Translations under genes and position numbers: made by a program | Source: Porticoccus sp. W117 | GTDB taxonomy: Bacteria > Pseudomonadota > Gammaproteobacteria > Pseudomonadales > Porticoccaceae | DNA length: 64,000 bases | NCBI RefSeq assembly: GCF_030341905.1 | Contig: NZ_JATAAF010000008.1 | Coordinates: 62,001 to 126,000, forward strand | Direction of reading: 5' to 3' | Notes under the pieces: generated by a model | Seen by the model: only the letters and a program-made list of their open reading frames with translations | What the model was told of the DNA's origin: nothing | Databases searched by the model: none | Part shown: in pieces, positions 1 to 10,334 of the stretch | Position numbering within the stretch: position 1 is the stretch's first letter | Layout: the number at the start of each line of letters is the position of its first letter

Positions 1-195
1 CGTGATTTTCTTGGGCTCGCGGGTGCTCTCCCCATGCAGGCTTTTCAGGTAGGCCAGCAGGGTTTGCTTCTCTTCGTCTGCGACCACATCGGTTTCTGAC
101 GTTTGCGTCAGGCCCGCTTCCTGCATTTGCTTGAGCAGACGATCTGCGCTAACGCCAACCACTTTAGCGAGTTCGCTTACAGTCACCTCTGCCAT
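1..195 (-). CDS. infB: Translation initiation factor IF-2, N-terminal fragment
   Basis: Only the first 65 codons are in the window; the gene runs off the left edge. The translation starts MAEVTVSELAKVVGVSADRL and continues LLKQMQEAGLTQTSETDVV, which is the small IF2_N subdomain found at the start of gammaproteobacterial IF-2. The GTPase core is outside the window. IF-2 brings fMet-tRNA to the 30S subunit. It follows nusA after 60 bp on the same strand, the usual rimP-nusA-infB order, and is probably cotranscribed. The assignment rests on the N-terminus and context. Confidence 0.93.
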   Translation of the reverse strand, partial: MAEVTVSELAKVVGVSADRLLKQMQEAGLTQTSETDVVADEEKQTLLAYLKSLHGESTREPKKIT

Positions 196-255
196 TTGTA
201 TTCCTCAGTATTTTTCATTGCCCGTTGCCGGGTCGTTGTGTGGCGCGCTGCGCTT

Positions 256-1752
256 TTATTCGTCTTCGGCTTCAGCAAACCAGGGCGCGCGGGCCGTCAT
301 AATCAGGTCGGACGCCTGCACCGGGTCAATCCCCTCGATTTCCAGCAGCTCGTCGATGGCTTGTTCCGCCAGGTCTTCCATGGTGACGATACCGTTGGCC
401 GCCAGCTTGCGCGCCAGTTCGTCGGTCATGCCGTCCATGGTGCGCAGGTCTTCTGCAGGCTCAACACCGGCGATTTGCTCTTCGCTGGCCAGTGCCAGAG
501 TCAACAGAGCATTCTTGGCGCGGGCGCGCAGCTCTTCGGCGATGTCTTCATCAAAGCCTTCGATCTGGGCCATTTCTTCCAGGGGCACGTAGGCCACTTC
601 TTCAAGGCTGGTAAAGCCTTCGTCCACCAGAACGCCGGCAACGTCTTCGTCCACGTCCAGCTGCTCCATAAAGGTTTCCATAAAGTTGGAGGATTCTTGC
701 TGTTGCTTTTCCTCCGCCTCGTCCAGAGACATGACGTTGATCTTCCAGCCGGTCAGTTCGGAAGCGAGACGAACGTTCTGGCCGCCTTTACCGATGGACT
801 GGGCCAGATTTTCTTCATCCACCGCCACATCCATTGAACGGGCGTCTTCGTCGACAATAATGGATTCCACTTCCGCAGGCGCCATGGCGTTAATCACCAG
901 TTGCGCCGGGTTGTCGTCCCACAGCACGATGTCTACACGCTCGCCATCCAGTTCATTGGAGACCGCCTGCACACGAGCACCGCGCATACCCACGCAAGCG
1001 CCAACCGGGTCGATGCGACCGTCGTTGGTTTTCACCGCGATCTTGGCACGGGAGCCGGGGTCGCGGGCGGCGCCGCGAATTTCGATGACTTCTTCAGAAA
1101 TCTCAGGCACTTCGATGCGGAACAGTTCGATCAGCATTTCGTTACAAGCGCGGCTGAGCAGCAATTGCGGGCCACGGTTTTCTTCACGAATGGCCATCAG
1201 CAGAGTGCGCACACGGTCGTTGACCCGGAAAATTTCCCGGCCAACAAGCTCCTCGCGAGGAAGCAGTCCCTCGGCGTTGTTGCCGAGATCAACAATAATA
1301 TGGTCGCGGGTTACTTTCTTGACGGTACCGGCCAACAGCTCGCCAACGCGGTTGCGGAACTCATCCACGATCAGGGCACGCTCGGCGTCGCGCACTTTCT
1401 GCACGATGACCTGCTTGGCGATCTGCGCAGCAATGCGGCCAAAACCGATGTTTTCCACCTGCTCTTCGTAGGTGTCGCCCACTTTTAGGCTGCTGTCTTT
1501 TTCAGCGGCTTCTTCGGTGGTGAACTGGGTGCCCAGCTCTGCCAGCACGTCGTCGGGCATGACTTCCCAGGAACGGAAGGTCTCGTAATCGCCGGTTTCA
1601 CGGTCGATGACAACACGGATAGTGGCATCTTCGTCGTAACGCTTTTTGGTAGCCGTAGCCAGCGCCTGCTCAATGGCCTCAAAAATGATTCCTCTGGAAA
1701 CGCCCTTTTCGTTAGAAACCGCTTCCGCAACCATCAAAATTTCTTTACTCAT
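256..1752 (-). CDS. nusA: Transcription termination/antitermination factor NusA
   Basis: 498 residues, the size of full-length gammaproteobacterial NusA. The polymerase-binding N-terminal domain covers about residues 1-125, an S1 domain about 135-200 ([18 protein letters not shown]), and two KH domains about 200-345, with [14 protein letters not shown] and the second KH loop [12 protein letters not shown]. Two acidic C-terminal repeats follow (about 360-425 and 435-495), as in E. coli. NusA modulates pausing, Rho-dependent termination and rRNA antitermination. It lies 12 bp after rimP and upstream of infB in one minus-strand operon. Confidence 0.98.
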   Translation of the reverse strand: MSKEILMVAEAVSNEKGVSRGIIFEAIEQALATATKKRYDEDATIRVVIDRETGDYETFRSWEVMPDDVLAELGTQFTTEEAAEKDSSLKVGDTYEEQVENIGFGRIAAQIAKQVIVQKVRDAERALIVDEFRNRVGELLAGTVKKVTRDHIIVDLGNNAEGLLPREELVGREIFRVNDRVRTLLMAIREENRGPQLLLSRACNEMLIELFRIEVPEISEEVIEIRGAARDPGSRAKIAVKTNDGRIDPVGACVGMRGARVQAVSNELDGERVDIVLWDDNPAQLVINAMAPAEVESIIVDEDARSMDVAVDEENLAQSIGKGGQNVRLASELTGWKINVMSLDEAEEKQQQESSNFMETFMEQLDVDEDVAGVLVDEGFTSLEEVAYVPLEEMAQIEGFDEDIAEELRARAKNALLTLALASEEQIAGVEPAEDLRTMDGMTDELARKLAANGIVTMEDLAEQAIDELLEIEGIDPVQASDLIMTARAPWFAEAEDE

Positions 1753-1764
1753 CTCCGTGCCTCA

Positions 1765-2220
1765 CTAAAACCGGGGAATGATATTTGCTTTTTCAACACC
1801 GTCGAATGGAAACAGATACTCGTGATTGTCCACTTCCACCACTACATCGCCGTCCTCAACGCCCTTTAACAGGCCTTTAAAATTACGACGACCTTCATAG
1901 GGAAAACGCAGTTTTATACTGACGCTCTCGCCAATAAATTGTTCACACTGAGCCAGTGTATACAGCGGGCGATCCGCACCCGGCGACGACACCTCCAGGG
2001 TGTACTCACCGCTGATGGGATCTTCCACATCCAGCAGGCTGCTCACCTGGCGGCTGACTCGTTCGCAATCTTCTACGCCAACACCATCTGCTTTATCTAT
2101 ATAGATACGCAGCAGCATATGCTTGCCCTGAGGCAGTAATTCAAGCCCCCACAGCTGACAACCGAGGGCATCCACCACCGGTTCAAAAAGCTGTCTCAGC
2201 TGTTCACTTTTGGCATTCAT
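1765..2220 (-). CDS. rimP: Ribosome maturation factor RimP
   Basis: 151 residues starting [20 protein letters not shown], the normal RimP length. The motif [14 protein letters not shown] and the C-terminal Sm-like barrel ([18 protein letters not shown]) are clear. RimP binds the 30S subunit and assists its maturation. An in-frame ATG 69 bp further upstream would add residues encoded by the tRNA terminator hairpin, so the internal ATG at 2220 was chosen. It heads the rimP-nusA-infB run, directly downstream of the initiator tRNA as in E. coli. Confidence 0.96.
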   Translation of the reverse strand: MNAKSEQLRQLFEPVVDALGCQLWGLELLPQGKHMLLRIYIDKADGVGVEDCERVSRQVSSLLDVEDPISGEYTLEVSSPGADRPLYTLAQCEQFIGESVSIKLRFPYEGRRNFKGLLKGVEDGDVVVEVDNHEYLFPFDGVEKANIIPRF

Positions 2221-2243
2221 CAAAAATCGCAACGTCCAAAGCC

Positions 2244-2265
2244 AAAAAAAGGGCCAACGGCCCTT
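2244..2265 (-). terminator. Rho-independent terminator, second of a tandem pair after tRNA-fMet
   Basis: Read on the minus strand, AAGGGCC-GTT-GGCCCTT is followed by a run of T (2244-2250). It lies 24 bp before the rimP start, so it either ends the tRNA transcript or acts as an attenuator in front of rimP-nusA-infB. Confidence 0.7.
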
Positions 2266-2302
2266 ACTGCAACATCCTGTAAAACCCATCCCTTTAGCTA
2301 CG

Positions 2303-2326
2303 AAAAAGCCCCATAAATGGGGCTTT
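2303..2326 (-). terminator. Rho-independent terminator, first after tRNA-fMet
   Basis: Minus-strand stem AAAGCCCC / GGGGCTTT with an ATTTAT loop, followed by T residues, 42 bp past the 3' end of the tRNA. Stem and U-tract are visible directly. Confidence 0.75.
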
Positions 2327-2367
2327 AACGACTGCTTTGATAGCTCAAGCCATCAAAACGAAATAGT

Positions 2368-2444
<77 letters not shown>

Positions 2445-2600
2445 CCGGACTTGAGAAACGCCTGTTTTGAAACTTGTTCCGAAACAGATCGCGCCCTGCT
2501 CAAGAGGCTGCGAATTATAGGGAGCACCCCTTACTCGGTCAAGCACTTTAACAGGGATTTTTTACTGAAAAATGAAAATGTTATAACTGCGACAAAAAAG

Positions 2601-2627
2601 AAAAAACCGCTCAGTATAGAGCGGTTT
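2601..2627 (-). terminator. Terminator after tRNA-Leu
   Basis: On the minus strand AAACCGCT-(8 nt)-AGCGGTTT leads into a T-rich run (2601-2606 and beyond), starting 6 bp after the tRNA-Leu CCA end. It separates tRNA-Leu (and secG read-through) from tRNA-fMet. Confidence 0.85.
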
Positions 2628-2632
2628 CAAGA

Positions 2633-2717
2633 TGGTGCCCAAGGCCGGACTTGAACCGGCACGGCTTGCGCCACTACCCCCTCAAGATAGCGTGTCTACC
2701 AATTCCACCACTTGGGC
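2633..2717 (-). tRNA. leuU: tRNA-Leu (GAG)
   Basis: 85 nt, beginning GCCCAAGTGGTGGAATTGGT and ending in an encoded CCA. It has a long variable arm (class II) and an anticodon loop TTGAGGG with anticodon GAG. The anticodon stem is CTATC/GGTAG with one G-U pair. Its position immediately downstream of secG is the same as leuU in E. coli. Confidence 0.96.
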
Positions 2718-2728
2718 ATAAACTGTCA

Positions 2729-3121
2729 TTACTTGCCGGACTCTTCGTCGGCTTTTTCGGCTGCATCGTTCACTTGCGGAATGTCATCCTCCGCCGTGTT
2801 TACCGCCTCGTCCATCACCGGAATATCCGTTTCTGCAGGTTCGTCTTCAACTACCAGGCCGGGAGCTGGTTGGTCATCGATTTGCAGATTGTTTTTGGCA
2901 ACCACCGCCAGAGTAAGGCTGGTGACAAAAAATACTGTGGCCAAAATGGCGGTCATTTTGCTGAAGAAGTTCCAGCTGCCAGAACTGCCAAAAATGGTTT
3001 GTGAAGCGCCAGCGCCAAAAGAGGCACCCGCTTCAGCACCCTTACCCTGTTGCAGCAGGATCAGTCCGATGATGGCCAAAGCCACCAGTACGTGAATAAC
3101 AAGTATTAAATTCTCAGTCAT
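2729..3121 (-). CDS. secG: Preprotein translocase subunit SecG
   Basis: 130 residues starting MTENLILVIHVLVALAIIGL. Two hydrophobic helices (about 2-25 and 55-75) flank the conserved cytoplasmic loop LQQGKGAEAGASFGAGASQT, followed by an acidic tail typical of gammaproteobacterial SecG. It is an accessory inner-membrane subunit of SecYEG. An upstream in-frame start would overlap the end of tpiA; the ATG at 3121 lies 5 bp after the tpiA stop. The tpiA-secG-tRNA-Leu order is conserved in Pseudomonas. Confidence 0.97.
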   Translation of the reverse strand: MTENLILVIHVLVALAIIGLILLQQGKGAEAGASFGAGASQTIFGSSGSWNFFSKMTAILATVFFVTSLTLAVVAKNNLQIDDQPAPGLVVEDEPAETDIPVMDEAVNTAEDDIPQVNDAAEKADEESGK

Positions 3122-3126
3122 GCTTT

Positions 3127-3864
3127 TTATGCCTGTTGGCAAATCTTTAAAAATTCGTCTGCATCCAAAGATGCTCCGCCCACCAGCGCACCATCAATGT
3201 CTGGCTGGGCAAATATTTCAGCGGCGTTGCTGGACTTCACGCTGCCGCCGTACAAAATTCGTGTGCCATTACCCGCTTCAGTCAATTGCTGGCGGATAGC
3301 CGCGTGTACTTCCTGAGCCTGCTCAGGGGTGGCCGTCACGCCAGTACCGATGGCCCATACTGGTTCGTAGGCAACCACCGCCGCCGCTACCTTATCGACG
3401 CCGACAAGGTGAATCACGGCCTGCAGCTGCTCACCCACGACTTTCAGGGTTTCGCCCTGATCTCGCTGCTCCAGCGTCTCGCCCACACAGAGAATGGGCG
3501 TCAGGCCCACAGCCTCTGCGGCGGCAAATTTGTCTGCCACCACGCTGTTTGTTTCAGCGTACAGTGCACGGCGCTCTGAGTGACCAACAATAACGTATTG
3601 GCAACCAATGCCCTTGAGCATATCGGCGGCAATCTCGCCGGTATAAGCACCTTGGGCCTGCTCACTCACCGTCTGGCCACCCACAGCGACGGCTGAACCA
3701 GCCATCAATTGCAGTGCGGACGGAATAAACACTGACGGCGGGCACACCAGCACGTCAACGTCACCCAAACTTCCGGCACCAGACACAATACCTGCACAGA
3801 GCCGCTCAACAGACTGTACGCTGCCGTGCATTTTCCAGTTACCAGCCACCAGTGATTTACGCAT
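3127..3864 (-). CDS. tpiA: Triosephosphate isomerase
   Basis: 245 residues, full length. It shows the substrate-binding GNWKMHG (Lys11), the catalytic His in VGHSERR, the catalytic Glu in AYEPVWAIGTG (loop 6 follows) and the phosphate-binding GGSVK. The enzyme interconverts dihydroxyacetone phosphate and glyceraldehyde 3-phosphate in the cytoplasm. It lies between glmM and secG as in Pseudomonas; the 87-bp gap from glmM could carry its own promoter, but none is clear. Confidence 0.98.
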   Translation of the reverse strand: MRKSLVAGNWKMHGSVQSVERLCAGIVSGAGSLGDVDVLVCPPSVFIPSALQLMAGSAVAVGGQTVSEQAQGAYTGEIAADMLKGIGCQYVIVGHSERRALYAETNSVVADKFAAAEAVGLTPILCVGETLEQRDQGETLKVVGEQLQAVIHLVGVDKVAAAVVAYEPVWAIGTGVTATPEQAQEVHAAIRQQLTEAGNGTRILYGGSVKSSNAAEIFAQPDIDGALVGGASLDADEFLKICQQA

Positions 3865-3951
3865 AGCGTTGGTCTCAAGTTACGTGGAGAAAGTCGGGGG
3901 TGCCGAAAAGGGCGCAAATGGTAGCGGAGTTGCCTCGGTGCCGCAAGCGCT

Positions 3952-5313
3952 TTAAACCTCTTCTGGGCAAAGCGTTTTTTCTACCACCGCAGCCACCTGT
4001 TCGGCCAGGCGATCCACCTGTTGTTTATCCTCACCTTCCACCATAACGCGGATTAATGGCTCGGTTCCGGAAGGCCTCAACAGTACCCGGCCACTATCGG
4101 CCAGTTCGGCTTCTGCCTCGGCAACCGCAGCGCCGATTACCGGGTAGTCGCTGAGCGCCACTTTTTGATCAATGCGCACATTGATCATGGTTTGTGGGTA
4201 TTTGCTCATGCCCTTTTTAAGAGTGTGGAGATTGTCGCCACTGTCGCTTAGGGCATGCAGCACCAGCAACGCCGACACAATGCCGTCCCCGGTGGTGGTA
4301 ACATCGGAGCAGACAATATGGCCGGAATTCTCGCCACCCAGAGTCCAGCCATGTTGCTTCATGGCTTCGATCACGTAGCGGTCGCCCACTTTGGCACGCT
4401 GAAATGGCACATCCATTTGCTGGAAGGCTTTCTCCAAGCCGAAGTTGCTCATCAAAGTGCCAGCAACACCACTACAGCCCTGCCCGCTTTGCTGGCGGTG
4501 ATTGGCGATGATGTAAAGAATTTCGTCACCATCCACCAGTTCGCCACGGTGGTCCACAAACACCAGGCGATCGCCGTCGCCATCAAAGGCAACGCCGAGA
4601 TCAGCACCTTGGTCCACAACAGCCTTTTGCAGCTCTACCGGCTTGGTTGAACCGCAATTGAGGTTAATGTTAACGCCGTTGGGAGCCACTCCCAGCTCGA
4701 TCACCTCGGCACCCAGCTCTTTCAACACATTAGGGGCGATGTGATAGGTGGCGCCGTTGGCGCAGTCCACCACAATGCGCATACCGGTGAGCACAAAGTC
4801 ACGGGGCAGCACGCCTTTACAGAATTCGATATAGCGACCGGCGGCATCAGCGATGCGTTCCGCCCGACCCAGCTCACTGGACTGTTCAGTGATCATCGGC
4901 TGATCCAGATAGCGCTCGATTTCCAGCTCTACTTCATCCGGCAGCTTGTAACCGTCAGCGGCAAAGAACTTGATACCGTTATCCTGAAAGGGATTGTGGG
5001 AGGCACTGATAACGATGCCCGCCTGGGCGTGGAAAGTTCGCGTCAAATAGGCGATGGCAGGGGTCGGCATGGGGCCAAGTAAACCCACATCCACACCGGC
5101 AGCAATCAGGCCCGCCTGCAGAGCGGATTCGAACATATAGCCGGACACTCGCGTGTCTTTGCCGATCAATACCAGTTTGCGGCCTTCGGCCTGGGCACCA
5201 AATACTTTGCCAACCGCCCAACCCAGACGCAGGACAAAATCTGCAGTAATCGGCCCTTCCCCAACGGTACCGCGTATGCCGTCAGTACCAAAATATTTGC
5301 GTTCTGCCCCCAT
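3952..5313 (-). CDS. glmM: Phosphoglucosamine mutase
   Basis: 453 residues. The N-terminus [14 protein letters not shown], the phosphoserine loop [13 protein letters not shown] (active Ser about 105), the metal-binding DGDGDR and the C-terminal phosphate-binding [12 protein letters not shown] are all present. GlmM converts glucosamine-6-P to glucosamine-1-P for UDP-GlcNAc and peptidoglycan synthesis. The ATG at 5313 has GGGGTG six bases upstream and matches family N-termini; a longer in-frame extension overlaps folP and was rejected. The folP-glmM spacing is 13 bp, so the two are cotranscribed. Confidence 0.97.
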   Translation of the reverse strand: MGAERKYFGTDGIRGTVGEGPITADFVLRLGWAVGKVFGAQAEGRKLVLIGKDTRVSGYMFESALQAGLIAAGVDVGLLGPMPTPAIAYLTRTFHAQAGIVISASHNPFQDNGIKFFAADGYKLPDEVELEIERYLDQPMITEQSSELGRAERIADAAGRYIEFCKGVLPRDFVLTGMRIVVDCANGATYHIAPNVLKELGAEVIELGVAPNGVNINLNCGSTKPVELQKAVVDQGADLGVAFDGDGDRLVFVDHRGELVDGDEILYIIANHRQQSGQGCSGVAGTLMSNFGLEKAFQQMDVPFQRAKVGDRYVIEAMKQHGWTLGGENSGHIVCSDVTTTGDGIVSALLVLHALSDSGDNLHTLKKGMSKYPQTMINVRIDQKVALSDYPVIGAAVAEAEAELADSGRVLLRPSGTEPLIRVMVEGEDKQQVDRLAEQVAAVVEKTLCPEEV

Positions 5314-5326
5314 CAGGTGCACCCCA

Positions 5327-6181
5327 TTATTCGTTGTTGTTCTCAACCGCTGCCCACATGCGCAATGCGTCAGCGGTTTCCTTAACATCGTGGACTCTCA
5401 ATATCGCGGCACCACGCTGTGCCGCCAGTAGCGCCAGAGTGACACTTCCCATAAGTCGTTCGCCAACATCCCGCTCTACACCACTATCGCTCAGTATAGT
5501 GCCAATCATTCGTTTGCGAGATACCCCCACCAGAACCGGCAGCCCGCGGGCGACCAGAGAAGGCAGAGCGCGGAAAAGAGCCAGATTATGGGCCAGGGTT
5601 TTACCAAAGCCAAAGCCAGGGTCCACCACAATATTGCTTTTCTCGATTCCCGCTTCCAAACAGCTGGCAATTCGCCGGTCGAGAAATTCCCCCACTTCCT
5701 GCACCACATCTACATACCGGGGATCCGCCTGCATAGAACCGGGCTCGCCCTGCATATGCATCAGGCACACCGGCAACCCGGTGGCCGCTGCCGCCTGCAT
5801 GGCACCTTCCCGCTGCAAAGCGCGCACATCGTTGATCAACGCCGCACCTGCAGTCGCAGCCGTCATCATCACTTGTGGGCTACTGGTATCTACCGACAGA
5901 GCCACATCGAGCCGTTGCGACAGCGCTTCAACAACCGGCACTACCCGATCCAGTTCTTCATTTACAGATACCGGAGCCGCACCAGGCCGCGTGGACTCAC
6001 CACCAATATCGAGAATATCTGCACCATCCGCCACCATTTGTTCTGCTGTGCGGAGGACGCGATCCAGATTAACGTGCTGCCCATGATAAAGCTGACCACC
6101 ATCGGAAAAAGAATCCGGGGTGACATTGAGAATGCCCATTATCTGGGGCTGATTCGGCAGCAGCTGCAACTCAGACGCCAT
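5327..6181 (-). CDS. folP: Dihydropteroate synthase
   Basis: 284 residues starting [20 protein letters not shown]. All DHPS loops are visible: [42 protein letters not shown] and GVSRKRMIG. It condenses p-aminobenzoate with the pterin pyrophosphate in folate synthesis and is the sulfonamide target. The start at 6181 was preferred over one 42 bp upstream because it matches family length. It lies downstream of ftsH and upstream of glmM, as in E. coli and Pseudomonas. Confidence 0.97.
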   Translation of the reverse strand: MASELQLLPNQPQIMGILNVTPDSFSDGGQLYHGQHVNLDRVLRTAEQMVADGADILDIGGESTRPGAAPVSVNEELDRVVPVVEALSQRLDVALSVDTSSPQVMMTAATAGAALINDVRALQREGAMQAAAATGLPVCLMHMQGEPGSMQADPRYVDVVQEVGEFLDRRIASCLEAGIEKSNIVVDPGFGFGKTLAHNLALFRALPSLVARGLPVLVGVSRKRMIGTILSDSGVERDVGERLMGSVTLALLAAQRGAAILRVHDVKETADALRMWAAVENNNE

Positions 6182-6268
6182 AATTTTCCTCAACAACCCA
6201 ACCAAAAAATGCCTTCGACGCAAATCGAAGGCATTTTCCCGGTGTACATACTGCGATTAACGGCCAAC

Positions 6269-8212
6269 TTACTTGGCAGGGTCGACAGAGCCGCTATCCA
6301 ATGGCTTGTCATCTTTGGCTTCGGGCTCACTTTCAGAGCGGTCTGCATCGCTGCTGTCGCCAGCGGATGAGCCACCGCCAAAATCGCTGTCTTGCCAGTC
6401 TCTCGGAGCGCGTACCTTGCGACGCTCCATCAGGTCTTTGACCTGATCCGCGTCGATGGTTTCGTACTCCATCAGTGCGTCTTTCATGGCCTCCAGCACA
6501 TCGCGGTTTTCGTCCAGCAAGCCCTCGGCGGTTTTGTAGCAATCATCGAGAATCTTGCGGATTTCTTCATCGATCTCGCGAGAGGTACGCCCGGAGTAGG
6601 TTTTGTTGCCACTGCCAGGCATTTGCGAATCTTCCTCACCGTAGAGCACCGGCCCCATCACGTCGGACAAGCCCCAGCGAGTCACCATATTGCGGGCGAT
6701 GTTGGTGGCCTGCTCGATATCGCTGGACGCACCGGTAGACACCGCATCGGCGCCACCCACCATATCTTCGGCAATACGGCCGCCGTATGCAGAGGCAATA
6801 CGCCCCAGCAGATAACGGCGGCTGTGGCTGTGTTTGTCGTCTTCCGGCAGGTACTGGGTAACACCCAGAGCACCGCCGCGAGGAATAATGGTGACCTTGT
6901 GCACCGGATCGTGCTCCGGCATGTGGTAGCCAACAATGGCGTGGCCCGCCTCGTGGTAGGCGGTCATCTCTTTTTCCGCCTCCGACATCACCATGGAGCG
7001 GCGCTCGGCGCCCATCATGATTTTGTCACGGGCTTTTTCGAATTCTTCCATGGTCACCAGGCGCTTGTCTGCACGGGCGGCGAAAAGGGCCGCCTCGTTC
7101 ACCAGGTTGGCCAGGTCGGCACCGGAAAAGCCGGGGGTACCGCGGGCAACCACGCGCAGGTCAACGTTATCGTCCACCGGCACCTTACGCACATGCACCT
7201 GTAGGATTTTCTCGCGACCGCGGATATCCGGCAGGCTGACATAGACCTGGCGGTCGAAACGGCCGGGACGCAGCAGGGCTTTATCCAGAACATCGGCCCG
7301 GTTGGTAGCGGCGATCACAATCACGCCTTCGTTACCTTCAAAGCCGTCCATTTCCACCAGGAGCTGGTTGAGGGTTTGCTCGCGTTCGTCGTTGCCGCCG
7401 CCCCAGCCACCACCACGGTGGCGGCCCACGGCGTCGATTTCGTCAATAAAGATAATGCAGGGGGACTGTTTTTTGGCTTGCTCAAACATGTCGCGCACGC
7501 GAGAGGCACCCACACCCACAAACATCTCCACAAAGTCGGAACCGGAAATTGAGAAGAACGGCACTTTAGCCTCACCGGCAATGGCTTTCGCCAGTAGGGT
7601 TTTACCTGTGCCAGGGGGGCCAACCATCAAAACGCCTCGCGGAATCCTGCCCCCAAGTCTTTGGAAACGGCTGGGGTCGCGCAAGAACTCCACCAGTTCG
7701 TGAACATCTTCTTTGGCCTCATCCACGCCGGCCACATCGGAGAAGTTGGTCTTGATCTGATCTTCAGACAACAGTTTGGCTTTGCTCTTACCAAACGACA
7801 TGGGGCCGCCCTTGCCGCCGCCAGCACCGCCTTGCATCTGGCGCATAAAGAACATAAAGATGAACAAAATCAAAAGGATGGGAAAAGATGCCACTAGCAA
7901 CTGTGTCCAGATGCTCTGTTTTTCGGGCTCTTTTGCCTTGATTCTGACGTTGTTGTTGTAGAGATCGTCCAGCAGCTTCATGTCGAGCACTTCAGGACGA
8001 ACCACTTTAAACGGTGTACCACTGCCAGTGCGGCCGTCGATGGTCTGGCCGCTAATAGTGACTTCGCTCACCTGGCCACTGCGTACCTGCTCGATAAAAT
8101 CGGAATAATCCAGCTCGGAAACATTGCTGGTGGGCGCCAGGTTGTTAAATACCGACAGCAGAATAACCGCGATCACCAACCACAAGATGAGATTTTTTGC
8201 CATATCGTTCAA
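6269..8212 (-). CDS. ftsH: ATP-dependent zinc metalloprotease FtsH
   Basis: 647 residues. N-terminal membrane helix ([18 protein letters not shown]), a short periplasmic domain, a second helix at about residues 107-125, AAA+ module with Walker A GPPGTGKT, Walker B IIFIDEID, arginine-finger region RPGRFDRQV, and zinc site HEAGH. It degrades membrane and regulatory proteins such as sigma-32 and LpxC (family knowledge). A TTG at 8212 has AGAGG at 8 bases; the ATG nine bases downstream matches the E. coli start but is 17 bases from that site, so TTG is favoured. Confidence 0.97.
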   Translation of the reverse strand: MNDMAKNLILWLVIAVILLSVFNNLAPTSNVSELDYSDFIEQVRSGQVSEVTISGQTIDGRTGSGTPFKVVRPEVLDMKLLDDLYNNNVRIKAKEPEKQSIWTQLLVASFPILLILFIFMFFMRQMQGGAGGGKGGPMSFGKSKAKLLSEDQIKTNFSDVAGVDEAKEDVHELVEFLRDPSRFQRLGGRIPRGVLMVGPPGTGKTLLAKAIAGEAKVPFFSISGSDFVEMFVGVGASRVRDMFEQAKKQSPCIIFIDEIDAVGRHRGGGWGGGNDEREQTLNQLLVEMDGFEGNEGVIVIAATNRADVLDKALLRPGRFDRQVYVSLPDIRGREKILQVHVRKVPVDDNVDLRVVARGTPGFSGADLANLVNEAALFAARADKRLVTMEEFEKARDKIMMGAERRSMVMSEAEKEMTAYHEAGHAIVGYHMPEHDPVHKVTIIPRGGALGVTQYLPEDDKHSHSRRYLLGRIASAYGGRIAEDMVGGADAVSTGASSDIEQATNIARNMVTRWGLSDVMGPVLYGEEDSQMPGSGNKTYSGRTSREIDEEIRKILDDCYKTAEGLLDENRDVLEAMKDALMEYETIDADQVKDLMERRKVRAPRDWQDSDFGGGSSAGDSSDADRSESEPEAKDDKPLDSGSVDPAK

Positions 8213-8265
8213 CGAACTAGCCTCTTTGCAAATAGGCGACAGCCAACAACTGCCGCATTATGTCC

Positions 8266-8293
8266 ATTATCCTCTGATCCGGACTGCACTCAA
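8266..8293 (-). promoter_or_regulatory. Possible sigma-70 promoter for ftsH-folP-glmM
   Basis: On the minus strand TTGAGT, a 16-bp spacer and GATAAT lie in the 133-bp gap between rlmE and ftsH. Consensus match only; a transcript continuing from rlmE is also possible. Confidence 0.4.
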
Positions 8294-8345
8294 GGGCATT
8301 AACGCCCCTTTACAGCCCCTTTTAGGTAGCTACAGCCCGGAACAG

Positions 8346-9005
8346 TTACAACCCAGAATAGCCACTGGCGACTATATATACCTCGCTGGAACGGGCTCTT
8401 GACGCACCGGGTTTACGGGTAACCACCCGCTTGTAGCGTTGCCTGACTTCTTTGAGCCAAACATCAAAGCCTTCACCCTGAAATACTTTGGCAACAAAGG
8501 CACCACCGGGTTTCAACACCCGATCCGCCATATCCAGCGCCAGCTCCACCAAATACATGGCCCGCGGCTGATCCACCGCCTTCATACCACTCATATTGGG
8601 GGCCATATCCGAGATTACAAGGTCTACGGGCAAATCGCCGATTACTGCCATAATGCGCTCGAAAACCTCGTCTTCGGTAAAATCCCCCTGAATAAACTCA
8701 ACTCCCGCCAGACTGTCCATGGGCAAAATATCAGAAGCGATTACCGTACCGGTGTCGCCTACCAGCTCAGCCGCCACCTGTGACCAGCCGCCAGGGGCAG
8801 CGCCCAAATCCACTACGGTCATACCTGGGGTGATCAGCCGGTCTTTGTCACACAACTCCAACAGCTTGTAACTGGCTCTGGAACGGTAACCATCTTCCCG
8901 GGAGCGTTTTACGTATTGGTCAGATTCGTGCTCCCGCAACCAACCGGCACTGCTTTTGGAACGGGTTTTGGCAACTTTGGCTGACGAAGAAGGCTTGCGA
9001 GACAT
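8346..9005 (-). CDS. rlmE: 23S rRNA (uridine-2552-2'-O)-methyltransferase RlmE
   Basis: 219 residues, the expected length. The SAM-binding motif [18 protein letters not shown], the K-D-K-E catalytic tetrad (Lys in [10 protein letters not shown], Asp in SDMAPNMSG, Lys in [10 protein letters not shown], then Glu) and the basic N-terminal RNA-binding tail are present. It methylates U2552 in the A loop of 23S rRNA. It is divergent from yhbY across 95 bp and upstream of ftsH, the rrmJ-ftsH arrangement of E. coli. Confidence 0.97.
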   Translation of the reverse strand: MSRKPSSSAKVAKTRSKSSAGWLREHESDQYVKRSREDGYRSRASYKLLELCDKDRLITPGMTVVDLGAAPGGWSQVAAELVGDTGTVIASDILPMDSLAGVEFIQGDFTEDEVFERIMAVIGDLPVDLVISDMAPNMSGMKAVDQPRAMYLVELALDMADRVLKPGGAFVAKVFQGEGFDVWLKEVRQRYKRVVTRKPGASRARSSEVYIVASGYSGL

Positions 9006-9100
9006 AGAACGAACAATAGGGGTTTGTCGGGTTTTCCGTTAGAATGCGCGCCGCACTATACAGGGTCACACCCTCTTAAGCTAATAACGAGACCACAGTT

Positions 9101-9403
9101 ATGCCACTGTCAAACGACGAGAAAAAACACCTGCGCCGCATGGGGCACAACCTCAACCCGGTAGTTACCGTTGCCGGCAACGGTGTCAGCGAGGGCGTAT
9201 TGGCTGAAATTGAGCGTGCGTTGAGTGATCATGAACTGATCAAAGTAAAATTCGCCATCGGCGACCGTGAGGCAAAAAAACTGGCGATGGATGAGGTGTG
9301 CAGCAAAACCGGTGCAGAACTGGCTCAGACTATTGGTCATATTGGGCTGTTTTATCGCAAGGCGGAAAAGCCTAATCCGAAGTTGTCCAATCTGTTGAGA
9401 TAG
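9101..9403 (+). CDS. yhbY: YhbY-family ribosome-assembly RNA-binding protein (CRM domain)
   Basis: 100 residues, one CRM domain. The KH-like GxxG loop is GNGVSEGV, preceded by HLRRMGHNLNPVV and followed by ALSDHELIKVKF, as in E. coli YhbY. It binds pre-50S particles. The preceding AATAACGAGACC supplies a weak Shine-Dalgarno site. It is divergent from rlmE, as in other gammaproteobacteria, and followed by a bidirectional terminator. Confidence 0.95.
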   Translation: MPLSNDEKKHLRRMGHNLNPVVTVAGNGVSEGVLAEIERALSDHELIKVKFAIGDREAKKLAMDEVCSKTGAELAQTIGHIGLFYRKAEKPNPKLSNLLR

Positions 9404-9437
9404 AGAGTTATTGCGCTAAAACACTCTACTAGCAAGT

Positions 9438-9477
9438 AAAAAAAGCGGCCTCGATTAAGAACCAAAGCCGCTTTTTT
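9438..9477. terminator. Bidirectional terminator between yhbY and the DUF547 gene
   Basis: AAAAAAGCGGC and GCCGCTTTTTT form a stem with a 17-nt loop, with A and T runs on both sides, between two convergent genes. Confidence 0.85.
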
Positions 9478-9495
9478 ATTTCCGACAAATCGAAA

Positions 9496-10314
9496 CTACG
9501 GTTTATTCAAATCCCAATCATATTCATATTTCACCTTACCTCGGTGCTCACGCATACGTTGAGCCAGATCATCCGGCGCATATTGGCTGAGAGCCTGGAT
9601 AATCGCCCGCTCTGAATCACCAAAATCCACGCCGTACCATTCAAATATTTTTGATAGCACCAGGCGGCCTTTGTTGTCGAAGTGCGCACCACGCTTATGA
9701 GACAGGTATTCTTTCGCTCCCAGCGCCAACAATTGTTCTGAGTTCTCGGCAGTAAACGCTCTGGCTTGCAAGTTGGGGCAACCGATACTGGCGCAGTTAA
9801 CCGCAAAGTGCAGGCGCGGATCGTTCCAGATGGGGCGCAAAATACGATGCTCGATGTCGTTCAGGGTCAGCTCCTCTCCAGCCACCTCCGCCAGGGCGTC
9901 ATCCCAAGGGCCCCAGGTAAACAAGCCACCTCCAACTTTCAGTATCGATTTCACCGGGTAGGCCTCTAGCATTCGCTGAATGGTCAAGGCGTTGTAAAAG
10001 TTAATCCAATAGGCTTTTTGTTCTGCCCTGGAATATTCTCTGGGGTCTAATTCCTGAAGATAGTCGAGGTAATCCGATAGCAATTCTTCCCCTTCACCAT
10101 TCACTGCGCCATAGTCAAAACGGTTCACGCCGGACGAGTGGTTAGCCTGCAAGTACTTATCCAGCACTTGTTGCCACAAACTGTGGTCAATCACTTCTGA
10201 ACTGGATTCGTTGGAACGGTTCCAAATACTCCACAACTCTGCCTTTGGTGCGGCATTGGCAAGCATCGACAGGCTCAACAAAAAAGTCATTGAAACGGCT
10301 TTTATCAACTTCAC
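9496..10314 (-). CDS. Exported DUF547-domain protein
   Basis: 272 residues from a GTG start (10314) with GGAGA at 7 bases; longer starts have no ribosome site. A signal peptide (KLIKAVSMTFLLSLSMLANA, cut before APKA) is followed by the DUF547 domain, including YWINFYNALTIQ, HFAVNCASIGCPNL and a C-terminal KIFEWYGVDF. The two closely spaced Cys and the WINFYNA box are family hallmarks. DUF547 has no established biochemical function. It lies 20 bp downstream of the GT2 gene and is probably cotranscribed with it, which hints at a role in envelope glycan or lipid metabolism (inference). Confidence 0.85.
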   Translation of the reverse strand: MKLIKAVSMTFLLSLSMLANAAPKAELWSIWNRSNESSSEVIDHSLWQQVLDKYLQANHSSGVNRFDYGAVNGEGEELLSDYLDYLQELDPREYSRAEQKAYWINFYNALTIQRMLEAYPVKSILKVGGGLFTWGPWDDALAEVAGEELTLNDIEHRILRPIWNDPRLHFAVNCASIGCPNLQARAFTAENSEQLLALGAKEYLSHKRGAHFDNKGRLVLSKIFEWYGVDFGDSERAIIQALSQYAPDDLAQRMREHRGKVKYEYDWDLNKP

Positions 10315-10334
10315 TATATTTTCTCCGAATTGCG

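Noticed and set aside
2633-2717. tRNA genes as integration sites for an island
   Set aside because: No integrase or duplicated tRNA 3' end is visible nearby and the flanking genes are the ancestral ones.
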